Origin: Candidatus Moraniibacteriota bacterium
Lineage (GTDB): Bacteria; Patescibacteriota; Minisyncoccia; Moranbacterales; UBA9337
Direction of reading: 5' to 3'
DNA length: 20,419 bases
Assembly: GCA_018400055.1 (NCBI GenBank)
Contig: JAGYNK010000052.1
Location: 1 to 20,419, forward strand
The stretch's first letter is position 1. Each line of letters begins with the position of its first letter. Made by a program: the position numbers and the translations under genes. This document shows positions 12,595 through 19,871 of the stretch, in pieces. Below the pieces are notes generated by a model. The model saw only the letters and a list, made by a program, of their open reading frames with translations, ran no database searches and had not been told where the DNA came from.

Positions 12595-13728
12595 ATGGCG
12601 GATTACTATAAAATTTTAGGCGTTGATAAAAATGCGTCCGATGACGAAATAAAAAAAGCTTTCAGAAAACTGGCGCACAAATACCATCCGGATAAAAAAG
12701 ACGGGGATGAAAAAAAGTTTAAAGAAATAAACCAAGCTTATCAAGTTCTATCGGATAAAACCAAGCGCCAGCAATACGACCAATTCGGTCAAAATTTTGA
12801 ACAAGCGGGAGCGGAACAAGGCTTCGGCGGCTTTTCCGCCCAAGGCGGACCAAGTTCAGGCTGGGATTTTTCCGGATTTCAAGGATTTGGAGGAGGCCAA
12901 GAGGGATTTGGGGGATTCTCTTCCAAGGGAGGACGAGGTTCGGGATGGGAAGATATTTTTTCAGATATTTTTGGCGGCAACGAAAGCGAGATACGGCAAA
13001 AAGCCGGACGGGATATTCAAACCGACATAGAAATTAGCTTCGAAGAAATGGTTAGGGGAATAAAAAAGGAATTAAAATTATACAAAAGCGCTGTTTGTCC
13101 CGTTTGTCAAGGAACGGGAGGAGAACCGGGGGCTAAAGAGGAAACTTGTCCGGAATGCAAAGGGTCCGGACAAATCAAAAAAACCGTCAGAAGTTTTTTT
13201 GGAACATTTACACAGGCTTCTGTTTGCCCGATTTGTCGCGGAAAAGGTAAAATTTTTTCTAAGAAATGCCATAAATGCGGAGGTGATGGTCGCATAAAAG
13301 AATATGCAACTATTCAAGTGAATATTCCGGCTGGCATTCAAAATGGTCAAACCATTTCACTGGCCGGACAAGGAGAGGCGGGAGAGTTGGGCGCTCCAGC
13401 CGGAGATTTATATATTACAATCCATGTAAAGCCTCACGAGAAATTTAATCGGGAAAACGACGATATTATTTCCTCCGAGGAAATAACTTTTTCCCAAGCG
13501 GCTTTGGGAGATAAAATAGAAGTGGAGACTATCGGCGAAAAATTAAGAATGAAAATTCCCTCAGGCACGCAATCGGGAGAAATTTTCAGAATTAAGGGAA
13601 AGGGGATCCCACATTTGGGCGGGCGAGGACAAGGCGACCATCTGGTAAAAATTATCGTTAAGGTTCCCAAACGCTTGTCGCGAGAACAGAAAAGATTAAT
13701 AAAAGAGTTGGGAGAGACAGAAAAATAA
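12595..13728 (+). CDS. dnaJ: Chaperone protein DnaJ (type I Hsp40)
   Basis: DnaJ delivers unfolded substrates to DnaK and stimulates its ATPase. The 377-residue protein has all type I parts. The J domain is residues 1-65, with the essential HPD at 31-33. A long Gly/Phe-rich region spans about 64-125. The zinc domain has four CxxCxGxG repeats: CPVCQGTG (168), CPECKGSG (185), CPICRGKG (211) and CHKCGGDG (225). The two client-binding beta domains follow, with [20 protein letters not shown]. The start [10 protein letters not shown] is the family's typical beginning. A CIRCE operator 225 bases upstream, a separate promoter and a terminator at 13785-13815 mark it as its own HrcA-controlled unit, detached from dnaK by three unrelated genes. 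Confidence 0.98.
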   Translation: MADYYKILGVDKNASDDEIKKAFRKLAHKYHPDKKDGDEKKFKEINQAYQVLSDKTKRQQYDQFGQNFEQAGAEQGFGGFSAQGGPSSGWDFSGFQGFGGGQEGFGGFSSKGGRGSGWEDIFSDIFGGNESEIRQKAGRDIQTDIEISFEEMVRGIKKELKLYKSAVCPVCQGTGGEPGAKEETCPECKGSGQIKKTVRSFFGTFTQASVCPICRGKGKIFSKKCHKCGGDGRIKEYATIQVNIPAGIQNGQTISLAGQGEAGELGAPAGDLYITIHVKPHEKFNRENDDIISSEEITFSQAALGDKIEVETIGEKLRMKIPSGTQSGEIFRIKGKGIPHLGGRGQGDHLVKIIVKVPKRLSREQKRLIKELGETEK

Positions 13729-13784
13729 AAGACTGAAATAGGTTTAGATAATTTTAAATAAAGTAATGCAAAGTAAGCACAAAG

Positions 13785-13815
13785 ACTACTCATTGATTCA
13801 ATTGGTAGTTTTTTT
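13785..13815 (+). terminator. Terminator of dnaJ
   Basis: ACTAC (13785-13789) pairs with GTAGT (13805-13809), with a further ATTG/CAAT pairing inside across a two-base mismatch, followed by a seven-base T-run and then GTTTTTT. Confidence 0.75.
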
Positions 13816-13987
13816 GTTTTTTAACTCAGAATATTCAGTGTTTATAGATAATGAGTTTGTAAATAATAACGCATAAAGATTAAATATTTTCTCTGTAATT
13901 TAAAATAGAAAATTTTAAAAAAAGCAAAAAACTAACTTAATGTTTATATAACTATATAAGAACATCTGGGAATTTTTTTACGGAAAA

Positions 13988-14026
13988 AGCGAAAGAAAAA
14001 CAGCGAATAAAATAGCGAAAGAAAAA
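13988..14026 (+). repeat. Three direct repeats upstream of the acyl-CoA synthetase promoter
   Basis: AGCGAAAGAAAAA (13988-14000), a shorter variant AGCGAATAAAAT (14002-14013) and AGCGAAAGAAAAA again (14014-14026) repeat every 12-14 bases and end one base before the -35 box. The rest of the gap from 13816 is AT-rich and shows no gene or further structure I can support. Confidence 0.45.
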
Positions 14027-14027
14027 T

Positions 14028-14056
14028 TTGGTTTATTTAAAAAAATGGAATATAAT
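14028..14056 (+). promoter_or_regulatory. Promoter of the acyl-CoA synthetase operon, predicted leaderless
   Basis: TTGGTT (14028-14033), a 17-base spacer and TATAAT (14051-14056). Seven bases past the -10 is 14063, the A of the chosen ATG, so the transcript should begin at the start codon. Confidence 0.6.
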
Positions 14057-14062
14057 AAGATT

Positions 14063-16210
14063 ATGTTAGATTCAAAAGACAATTTGGAAAATTTTTTTAA
14101 TCCTCGCTCTATTGGAATTGTGGGCGCTACGGAAAAAGAGGGGAAAGTAGGAAGCGTAGTGGTTAAGAATATTCTCAATTTAGGCTATAACGGTGAAGTA
14201 TTTTTGGTTAATCCTAATTACAAAGAGCTTTTTGGGAAAAAATGTTACTCCGGTTTGGAAGAAATTGAGGAAAAAATTGATTTGGCCATTATTATAGTTC
14301 CCGCCAAATTTGTTAACGATATTGTTAAAAACGCTTCGGAAAAGGTTAAAAATTTTATAATAATTTCTGCCGGATTTTCAGAAATCGGGGAAGAGGGAAA
14401 AAAGAGAGAAATGGAGCTAGCCGATTTAGCCAAGAAAAACGGATTAAATATTCTGGGACCAAATTGTTTGGGATTTATAAATCCCAAAATAAAGTTAAAC
14501 GCTTCTTTCGCGGGAGGAATGCCAGAGGCAGGCAATGTCGCTTTTATGTCCCAATCCGGCGCTTTGGCGGTAGCTTTCATGGATGCGGCGGAGAAAGAAG
14601 GCATAAAATTTTCAAATTTGGTTTCTATGGGAAATAAAGCTCAGATTGACGAAGCGGATCTGATGGAATACTTTTCCAAAGATAAAAATACCAAAGTGAT
14701 AGCGGTTTATATTGAAGGCATAAAAGACGGCCGGCAATTTATAAAAATAGCCCGAAAAACTTCTCTGAAAAAGCCCGTCATCATACTTAAAGCGGGTAAG
14801 ACAGAAAAGTCTAAAGAAGCCATTTCTTCCCATACCGGAGCGTTGGCCGGAAGTAATGAGATAATAAGCGCTGTTTTCAATAAAACCGGCATTTTAGAAA
14901 CAGACAATTTGGAAAATTTTTCTGATCTAATAAAGCTGGTTTCGGAAACAAAAACCATTGCAAATAATCAGGCCATTATTATTACTAACGCGGGCGGACC
15001 GGGAGTGCTGACCGCAGACGCCTTTAAGCATAAGAAAATAAAATTAGCGGATATAAGCCAAGAAACAAAAAATAAATTAAAAGATTTTTTACCAGAAGAA
15101 TCCTCCTTAGAAAATCCAATTGACCTCTTGGGAGACGCTCATGAAGATCGCTATAAAAAAGCCTTAGAGAGTATCGACCAAGAAAAAGCAGGTATGGTCA
15201 TTGGCGTGCTTACTCCGCAAGACCAAACGCCTTGTGAAAAGATCGCAAGAGAAATAATTAATTTTAACAGTAAGACTAATAAAACAACCGTAGCAGTCTT
15301 TATGGGTGGAGAAAAAATCGCCGAGGCTTTGAGCCTTTTAAGAGAAAATAATATTCCTAATTTTTCTTTTCCGGAAAAAGCGGTGCGAGCCTTGGATAAA
15401 TATTATAAATGGAGCGCTCGCGATATTTACGATTTAGAACAAGAGGAAGCGAGCATTGAAATACGAAAGGAGAGACAGAAAAAAACGCTGGAAATTATCC
15501 AGAAGGCGACCATGGAGAACCGTTCCGCGCTTTTATTTTCAGAAGCTGGAAAAATTATGGATTTGTATGAAATTAGTGTCGCAGAAACAATAACTGTTGA
15601 TATTGACGTAAAATCTAAAAACGAGGAAAAAGAAAACCCAGATTCCCGCCTACGCGGGAATGACATAAAAAATGGAAATGATATGGAGATAAAATTTCCA
15701 GTTGCGGTTAAGATTGACAGTGATAAAATTTTACATAAAACAGACCAACAGGGAGTTATTTTAAATATTAAAAATCAAAAAGAATTATCAGCAGCCTTGG
15801 AAAAAATGAAAAATAATTTTCCGGGAGAAAATATAATCATCCAGCCGATGCTGAAAATTCAGGCCGAGTTGATTATAGGAATAAAAAAAGACAAAGTTTT
15901 CGGACCGGTGATAATTTGCGGTTTGGGAGGAATTTACGCAGAAATTTTTAAAACAGTTGAGTTCTTTATTCCGCCGTTGAGTCTTGATGAGATAAAAAAA
16001 CGCTTACTTAATGGAAAATTGGGATTTTTATTTAAAAAAACCAGAGGTAAAAATCCGTACAACATTAATGAAACAGCGGAAATATTAATGAAGCTTGCTT
16101 CGCTAGCTCGAGAAATTGAGAACATAAAGGAGATTGATATAAACCCTTTATTGGTTTATAATAATGAAAAAGAAGCCAAAGCCGTAGATATAAAAATAGT
16201 AATAAATTAA
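14063..16210 (+). CDS. Acyl-CoA synthetase (ADP-forming), fused alpha and beta subunits (acetate-CoA ligase type)
   Basis: This enzyme family converts acyl-CoA, ADP and phosphate to free acid, CoA and ATP, a substrate-level phosphorylation used in fermentation. The 715-residue chain joins a CoA-binding domain (about 10-135; RSIGIVGATEKEGKVGS), the ligase-CoA domains (about 150-460) with SSHTGALAGS containing the phospho-accepting His257, and a C-terminal ATP-grasp domain (about 480-715) with KILHKTDQQGV (His558) and IKEIDINPLLV. An in-frame ATG at 14045 lies inside the promoter -10 region, so I chose 14063. Residues 527-534 (DSRLRGND) are encoded by a palindromic dispersed-type repeat, in a loop before the conserved FPVAVKI strand. 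The substrate acid cannot be told from sequence. It heads an operon with the receiver-like gene and recJ. Confidence 0.93.
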   Translation: MLDSKDNLENFFNPRSIGIVGATEKEGKVGSVVVKNILNLGYNGEVFLVNPNYKELFGKKCYSGLEEIEEKIDLAIIIVPAKFVNDIVKNASEKVKNFIIISAGFSEIGEEGKKREMELADLAKKNGLNILGPNCLGFINPKIKLNASFAGGMPEAGNVAFMSQSGALAVAFMDAAEKEGIKFSNLVSMGNKAQIDEADLMEYFSKDKNTKVIAVYIEGIKDGRQFIKIARKTSLKKPVIILKAGKTEKSKEAISSHTGALAGSNEIISAVFNKTGILETDNLENFSDLIKLVSETKTIANNQAIIITNAGGPGVLTADAFKHKKIKLADISQETKNKLKDFLPEESSLENPIDLLGDAHEDRYKKALESIDQEKAGMVIGVLTPQDQTPCEKIAREIINFNSKTNKTTVAVFMGGEKIAEALSLLRENNIPNFSFPEKAVRALDKYYKWSARDIYDLEQEEASIEIRKERQKKTLEIIQKATMENRSALLFSEAGKIMDLYEISVAETITVDIDVKSKNEEKENPDSRLRGNDIKNGNDMEIKFPVAVKIDSDKILHKTDQQGVILNIKNQKELSAALEKMKNNFPGENIIIQPMLKIQAELIIGIKKDKVFGPVIICGLGGIYAEIFKTVEFFIPPLSLDEIKKRLLNGKLGFLFKKTRGKNPYNINETAEILMKLASLAREIENIKEIDINPLLVYNNEKEAKAVDIKIVIN
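15641..15664. repeat. REP-like palindrome within the acyl-CoA synthetase reading frame
   Basis: ATTCCCGC (15642-15649) and GCGGGAAT (15654-15661) are a perfect inverted repeat around CTAC, flanked by G and GAC. On the opposite strand the block reads GTCATTCCCGCG..., a palindrome I know as a common dispersed bacterial repeat. It is translated without disturbing the frame. Confidence 0.85.
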
Positions 16211-16219
16211 ATTAAAATT

Positions 16220-16795
16220 ATGATGGACAAAAAAATAAAGATTCTTATCGTGGATGACAATAATGATATTAGGGATATTTACGCGGAAGTTTTTCGGAAA
16301 GAAAATTTTGATGTAATAGAGGCCAGCGACGGTTTGGAAGGATTAGAGAAAGCCAATGAAAAGGTTCCCGATATAATTTTTACCGGAATAATAATGCCTC
16401 GCATGGACGGTTTTTCAATGATGGAAGCGCTGAAAAAAAATGTGACTACCTCTAAAATTCCGGTAGCTATTTCCTCCCACATGGGAAGAGAGGAAGACAG
16501 AAAGAGAGCGGAAGAATTGGGAGCTAAAGATTTTATTGTCCGCGGAGAAACTTCTCCTATTCAAGCATTAGAAAGAATAAAAAGCCTTTTTATAAATGAG
16601 GGATACAATGTGGAATTCAATAGAAACAGCCTGGATTCTGCCAAATTAGCCAAAGAACTTAACACCAGCCAAGATTTTAAATGCGCAAAATGCAATACGG
16701 ATTTAGTCTTAAGGATGCAAATTAACAATTCCAAGGAGGGAATTCTAAACGCCCGTTTAATTTGCCCCAAATGTGGTTGGATATTGAAAGCGTAA
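16220..16795 (+). CDS. Degenerate response-regulator receiver fused to a zinc ribbon
   Basis: The N-terminal 125 residues have the receiver fold: ILIVDDNND with the acidic pair Asp12/Asp13, IIMPRMDGF, the beta-4 end AISS, and AKDFIVRG. The phospho-acceptor Asp, expected directly before IIMP, is Gly56 (FTGIIMP, codon GGA). The usual Lys near AxDFxxKP is Arg108, so classical phosphorylation is unlikely. The C-terminal 45 residues hold a zinc ribbon, C155-x2-C158 ... C182-x2-C185 (CAKC, CPKC), possibly for binding nucleic acid or protein. No standard DNA-binding output domain is present. It starts nine bases after the acyl-CoA synthetase and ends five bases before recJ, so all three are probably one operon. 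Either of the two tandem ATGs (16220, 16223) could be used. Confidence 0.85.
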   Translation: MMDKKIKILIVDDNNDIRDIYAEVFRKENFDVIEASDGLEGLEKANEKVPDIIFTGIIMPRMDGFSMMEALKKNVTTSKIPVAISSHMGREEDRKRAEELGAKDFIVRGETSPIQALERIKSLFINEGYNVEFNRNSLDSAKLAKELNTSQDFKCAKCNTDLVLRMQINNSKEGILNARLICPKCGWILKA

Positions 16796-16800
16796 TCTAA

Positions 16801-18513
16801 ATGCCCAATAATTGGAAAATAAGAGAAAAAATAAAAACAGACAATGAAAACGAAAATTCTTGGCATCCGATAACTTTAAATTTACTTTTCCAAAGAGGAC
16901 TTGATAAAAATCAAGAAATAAATCGTTTTCTTTTTCCCGATTATGAAAAAGATATTCATAATCCTTTTTTGTTTTCCCAAATGCCCGGAGCTGTGGATAG
17001 AATCATAAAAGCCAAAAAGGGGAAAGAAAAAATAGCCATTTTCGGCGATTATGACGCTGACGGAATAACTTCTTCGGTCGTTCTGGCAGAAATTTTCAGA
17101 AAACTGGAACTATTTTTTGAAATATACATTCCGGACAAAAAAAACGAGGGGTATGGACTAAACTCTAAAGCTATTAAATATTTAAAGAAAAAGGGAGTTA
17201 GTCTTATTGTTACGGTTGATTGCGGAATTTCCAACGCAAAAGAAGTGGAAACTGCTTCCAAAATGGGAATAGATTTTATCATAACCGATCATCATCACAT
17301 TCCGCCTAAAATTCCCAAGGCTTGCGCCGTTATTAATCCCCATATGAAAAATTCCGGATATCCCTTTGAGGATTTAGCCGGCGTAGGTGTAGCTTTCAAA
17401 CTGGCTCAGGCTTTGTGTGAAAAAATAATTCCGGAAGAAAAAGAACAATTAAAATGGCTGCTGGATTTGGTGGCTATAGGAACTATCGCTGATTGCGTTC
17501 CTTTGCTGGAAGAAAATAGGACTTTATGCAAATTCGGTCTGGTCGTTTTATCTAAAACCAGAAGGGTGGGTCTACAGGAAATTTTTAAGGTAGGACAAAT
17601 TTCAATAGATGAAAATCATATTCCCGACGCACAAAAAGTTTCCTTTCAAATAGCTCCCCGGATTAACGCGGCGGGAAGAATGAATCACGCCATTGTGGCT
17701 TATGATTTAATTTCCGAAGAAGACAGAGTTAAGGCACGCAGCCTTTCCTTGGAATTGGAAAGTTGCAATAGAAAAAGGCAAGCCGCTACAAAAAGAATTA
17801 TTGACGAAGTGGAAATATTGGCCAAAAACGCTTTCAGAAAAAAGAAATTTATTTTTGCTGCCGGAAAGCATTTTCCCATAGGCATAGTGGGATTGGCTGC
17901 CGGAAGAATCGCCGATAAATTTGGAAAACCTACGGCAATTTTACAAAAGGGAGAGCTGGAAAGCCGCGGTTCCTTTCGCAGCATTCCGCCAATCAATATT
18001 ATAGAATCAATTGAAAAATGCAAAGATTTACTGATTAAATACGGAGGGCATAGCCAAGCCGCCGGAATTTCCATAAAAAACGAAAATTTGGAAAAATTTT
18101 ATGAAAAGTTAAACACTATTATAGAAAATGATTTGCGAGGCAAAGATATTCTGCCGGAAATTTTAATAGATGCGGAAATTTCCGAAGAGGATATAAGCTT
18201 TAAACTGGTGGAAGAAATAAAAAAAATAGAACCTTTCGGCAAAGAAAACGAGGAGCCTTTATTCTTGACAAAAAATTTAATCGTGGAAGAATTAAGTTGG
18301 GTGGGGAATGGCGAAAAACATTTAAAGTTGTTCCTGCGACCCAAAAATAAAAAGCCCAAAATTTTTGAAGCTATAGGTTTCAATATGTCCGAAAGCTTTA
18401 AAAATATTAAAAAGGGCGATGTTTTAGACTTAGTTTTTAATCTGCAACAAGATAGCTGGAACGGAAACAAAAAGCTCCAGCTAAAAATAGTTGATTTGAA
18501 AATTAAAAAATGA
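16801..18513 (+). CDS. recJ: Single-stranded-DNA-specific exonuclease RecJ
   Basis: RecJ degrades single-stranded DNA 5' to 3' in recombination, mismatch and base-excision repair. The 570-residue protein contains the DHH phosphoesterase motifs that bind catalytic metal: FGDYDADG (82-88), VDCGISN (139-145), TDHHHIP (162-168) and GTIADCVPL. These are followed by RINAAGRMNHA, and the DHHA1 domain has GGHSQAAG (415-422). The C-terminal part forms the OB-like domain typical of RecJ. The length is normal and no key residue is missing. It begins five bases after the receiver-like gene with no ribosome-binding site of its own, which suggests translational coupling. The stop is followed within 15 bases by the ribosome-binding site of the next small gene. 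Confidence 0.96.
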   Translation: MPNNWKIREKIKTDNENENSWHPITLNLLFQRGLDKNQEINRFLFPDYEKDIHNPFLFSQMPGAVDRIIKAKKGKEKIAIFGDYDADGITSSVVLAEIFRKLELFFEIYIPDKKNEGYGLNSKAIKYLKKKGVSLIVTVDCGISNAKEVETASKMGIDFIITDHHHIPPKIPKACAVINPHMKNSGYPFEDLAGVGVAFKLAQALCEKIIPEEKEQLKWLLDLVAIGTIADCVPLLEENRTLCKFGLVVLSKTRRVGLQEIFKVGQISIDENHIPDAQKVSFQIAPRINAAGRMNHAIVAYDLISEEDRVKARSLSLELESCNRKRQAATKRIIDEVEILAKNAFRKKKFIFAAGKHFPIGIVGLAAGRIADKFGKPTAILQKGELESRGSFRSIPPINIIESIEKCKDLLIKYGGHSQAAGISIKNENLEKFYEKLNTIIENDLRGKDILPEILIDAEISEEDISFKLVEEIKKIEPFGKENEEPLFLTKNLIVEELSWVGNGEKHLKLFLRPKNKKPKIFEAIGFNMSESFKNIKKGDVLDLVFNLQQDSWNGNKKLQLKIVDLKIKK

Positions 18514-18528
18514 TAAAGGAGGTTAGAA

Positions 18529-18753
18529 ATGATACCGATGAGAGATTTAAATCTTAGTGAAGGTTCTGATTCAAGAAATAATAATAGACAGTATCTCAAC
18601 TGTCCCAATTGCCAATCTTCAAAGAAAGTTATCTTCTGGGTAAAAGTTTGGAATAATGGAAAAAAAATTGAATCCGGAAAGCCAGATTCAGGGATTGGTT
18701 ATTGTAAAAAATGCAAGAAAAAATTTGACTTTTCTGCTGTTACTCTTCATTAA
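18529..18753 (+). CDS. Small zinc-ribbon protein of unknown function
   Basis: A 74-residue protein with one zinc ribbon, C25-x2-C28 (CPNC) and C59-x2-C62 (CKKC), separated by a basic beta-strand stretch (KKVIFWVKVWNNGKK). The N-terminus is polar and probably disordered. Ribbons of this size bind nucleic acid or proteins; nothing points to a specific role. AAAGGAGG (18515-18522), six bases from the ATG, fixes the start and is much stronger than the sites of neighbouring core genes. It begins 15 bases after recJ and is probably on the same transcript, but the strong ribosome-binding site suggests it is made in larger amounts. Confidence 0.7.
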   Translation: MIPMRDLNLSEGSDSRNNNRQYLNCPNCQSSKKVIFWVKVWNNGKKIESGKPDSGIGYCKKCKKKFDFSAVTLH

Positions 18754-18826
18754 ATGGGAGGATGAATTATAAATTTTCCAATACCCACTTGTTAATTAAA
18801 TTCAAAAAATAATTACGGAGGATAAG

Positions 18827-19108
18827 GTGAAATCATTAAGAATGGCGATTATAAGAAGAAATGGCAACATTTACGCTGTTGCCAGAGAGGGAAAAAACAT
18901 AAAAAACATGGAATTCAACGTGGATGAAAAACCGATTTTCTCCGTGCCACTGAATATTAAAATCACTGACGAATCAGTAAAAATTCGTAGCTGGCTGGGA
19001 AAAATAAGAAGAACCGCCGATGCGAACAATATTAATTTTCGTGATATAACAGGACTGGAGAAATTTATAAATTTAGCGGAAAAAAACGGTATGGAGTTTA
19101 CTATTTGA
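18827..19108 (+). CDS. Small protein of unknown function
   Basis: I do not recognise this 93-residue basic protein. It has no cysteine cluster, membrane helix or signal peptide. The first half looks like beta strands (MAIIRRNGNIYAVAREG, PIFSVPLNIKI) and the second half like helices (SVKIRSWLGKIRR, GLEKFINLAEKNG). The GTG start at 18827 follows CGGAGG (18816-18821) at a good distance; the ATG at 18842 is a less supported alternative. It is the last gene before a terminator at 19113-19146 and may share a transcript with recJ and the zinc-ribbon gene. The 73-base gap before it contains nothing I can support. Confidence 0.65.
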   Translation: MKSLRMAIIRRNGNIYAVAREGKNIKNMEFNVDEKPIFSVPLNIKITDESVKIRSWLGKIRRTADANNINFRDITGLEKFINLAEKNGMEFTI

Positions 19109-19112
19109 TAAT

Positions 19113-19146
19113 AAGCCGGGGTATAAATATATGTTCCGGCTTTTTT
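19113..19146 (+). terminator. Terminator before ftsE
   Basis: AAGCCGG (19113-19119) pairs with CCGGCTT (19136-19142) around a 16-base AT-rich loop, followed by a T-run to 19146. It closes the long transcript that begins at the acyl-CoA synthetase. Confidence 0.85.
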
Positions 19147-19153
19147 AGTGGCA

Positions 19154-19181
19154 TTGTCAATATTTGTAAATATTGTATAAT
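19154..19181 (+). promoter_or_regulatory. ftsEX promoter, predicted leaderless
   Basis: TTGTCA (19154-19159), a 16-base spacer and TATAAT (19176-19181). The expected start site, seven bases on, is 19188, the A of the ftsE ATG. Confidence 0.65.
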
Positions 19182-19187
19182 GAAAAT

Positions 19188-19871
19188 ATGATAAAATTTG
19201 AAAAAGTCAGTAAAGTTTTTCCCGGGGATTTCGTAGCGCTGGAAGAAATTAATTTAAATATAAAAAAAGGCGAATTTGTTTCTGTTGTGGGGCATAGCGG
19301 CGCGGGCAAGTCCACTTTATTGAAATTGATTTACGCCGAAGAGCAACCGACTTCCGGAAAGGTTTTTTTTAATGAACGGGATATCGGCACTATTAAGAAA
19401 AAGCATTTGCCTTACTTCAGAAGAAATATCGGGATGGTTTTTCAAGATTTTAAGCTTTTGCCAGAAAAGAAGGTTTTTGAAAATGTCGCTTACGCACTAG
19501 AAGTAGCCGGAAAAACCAATAAAGAAATAGAGGAAGAAGTTCCGGGCATATTGGATTTAGTGGGATTGTCAAACAAAATGGAGAAATATCCGGAACAGTT
19601 AAGTGGCGGCGAACAACAAAAAGTTTCCATGGCCAGAGCGTTGATTCATTGTCCTTTGGTCATTATAGCCGATGAACCCACCGGAAATTTAGATCCGACT
19701 TCCAGCTGGGAAATTATTCAATTATTGATTAAAATAAACGACATGGGGACCACAGTTATTTTGGCTACGCATGATAAAGAAGTGGTTAATAAAGCCAATA
19801 AAAGAGTGGTGGTTTTGGAAAAAGGAAAAATCGTAAGTGATATTAAAAAGGGAAAATATTATACCGTATGA
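19188..19871 (+). CDS. ftsE: Cell division ATP-binding protein FtsE
   Basis: FtsE is the ATPase of the FtsEX complex, which couples ATP hydrolysis at the division site to activation of cell-wall hydrolases. The 227-residue protein has the full ABC set: Walker A GHSGAGKST (35-43), Q-loop MVFQDFKLLP, signature LSGGEQQKVSMARAL, Walker B LVIIADEPTGNLDP and the switch His in ATHDKE. The N-terminal MIKFEKVSKVFPG is typical of FtsE. The frame continues upstream to a TTG at 19173, but that lies in the promoter, so the ATG at 19188 is chosen. Its stop overlaps the start of ftsX by four bases (ATGA), which implies translational coupling. Confidence 0.95.
   Translation: MIKFEKVSKVFPGDFVALEEINLNIKKGEFVSVVGHSGAGKSTLLKLIYAEEQPTSGKVFFNERDIGTIKKKHLPYFRRNIGMVFQDFKLLPEKKVFENVAYALEVAGKTNKEIEEEVPGILDLVGLSNKMEKYPEQLSGGEQQKVSMARALIHCPLVIIADEPTGNLDPTSSWEIIQLLIKINDMGTTVILATHDKEVVNKANKRVVVLEKGKIVSDIKKGKYYTV

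Noticed and set aside
14045..14062. Earlier ATG for the acyl-CoA synthetase
   Set aside because: It overlaps the TATAAT box whose predicted transcription start is 14063, so it would not be in the mRNA.
18754..18811. Possible 16-codon frame after GGGAGG downstream of the zinc-ribbon gene
   Set aside because: The purine run touches the ATG, leaving no room for ribosome spacing, and the translation is featureless.
19173..19187. TTG start for ftsE
   Set aside because: It lies inside the promoter -10 region; the ATG at 19188 matches the family N-terminus.
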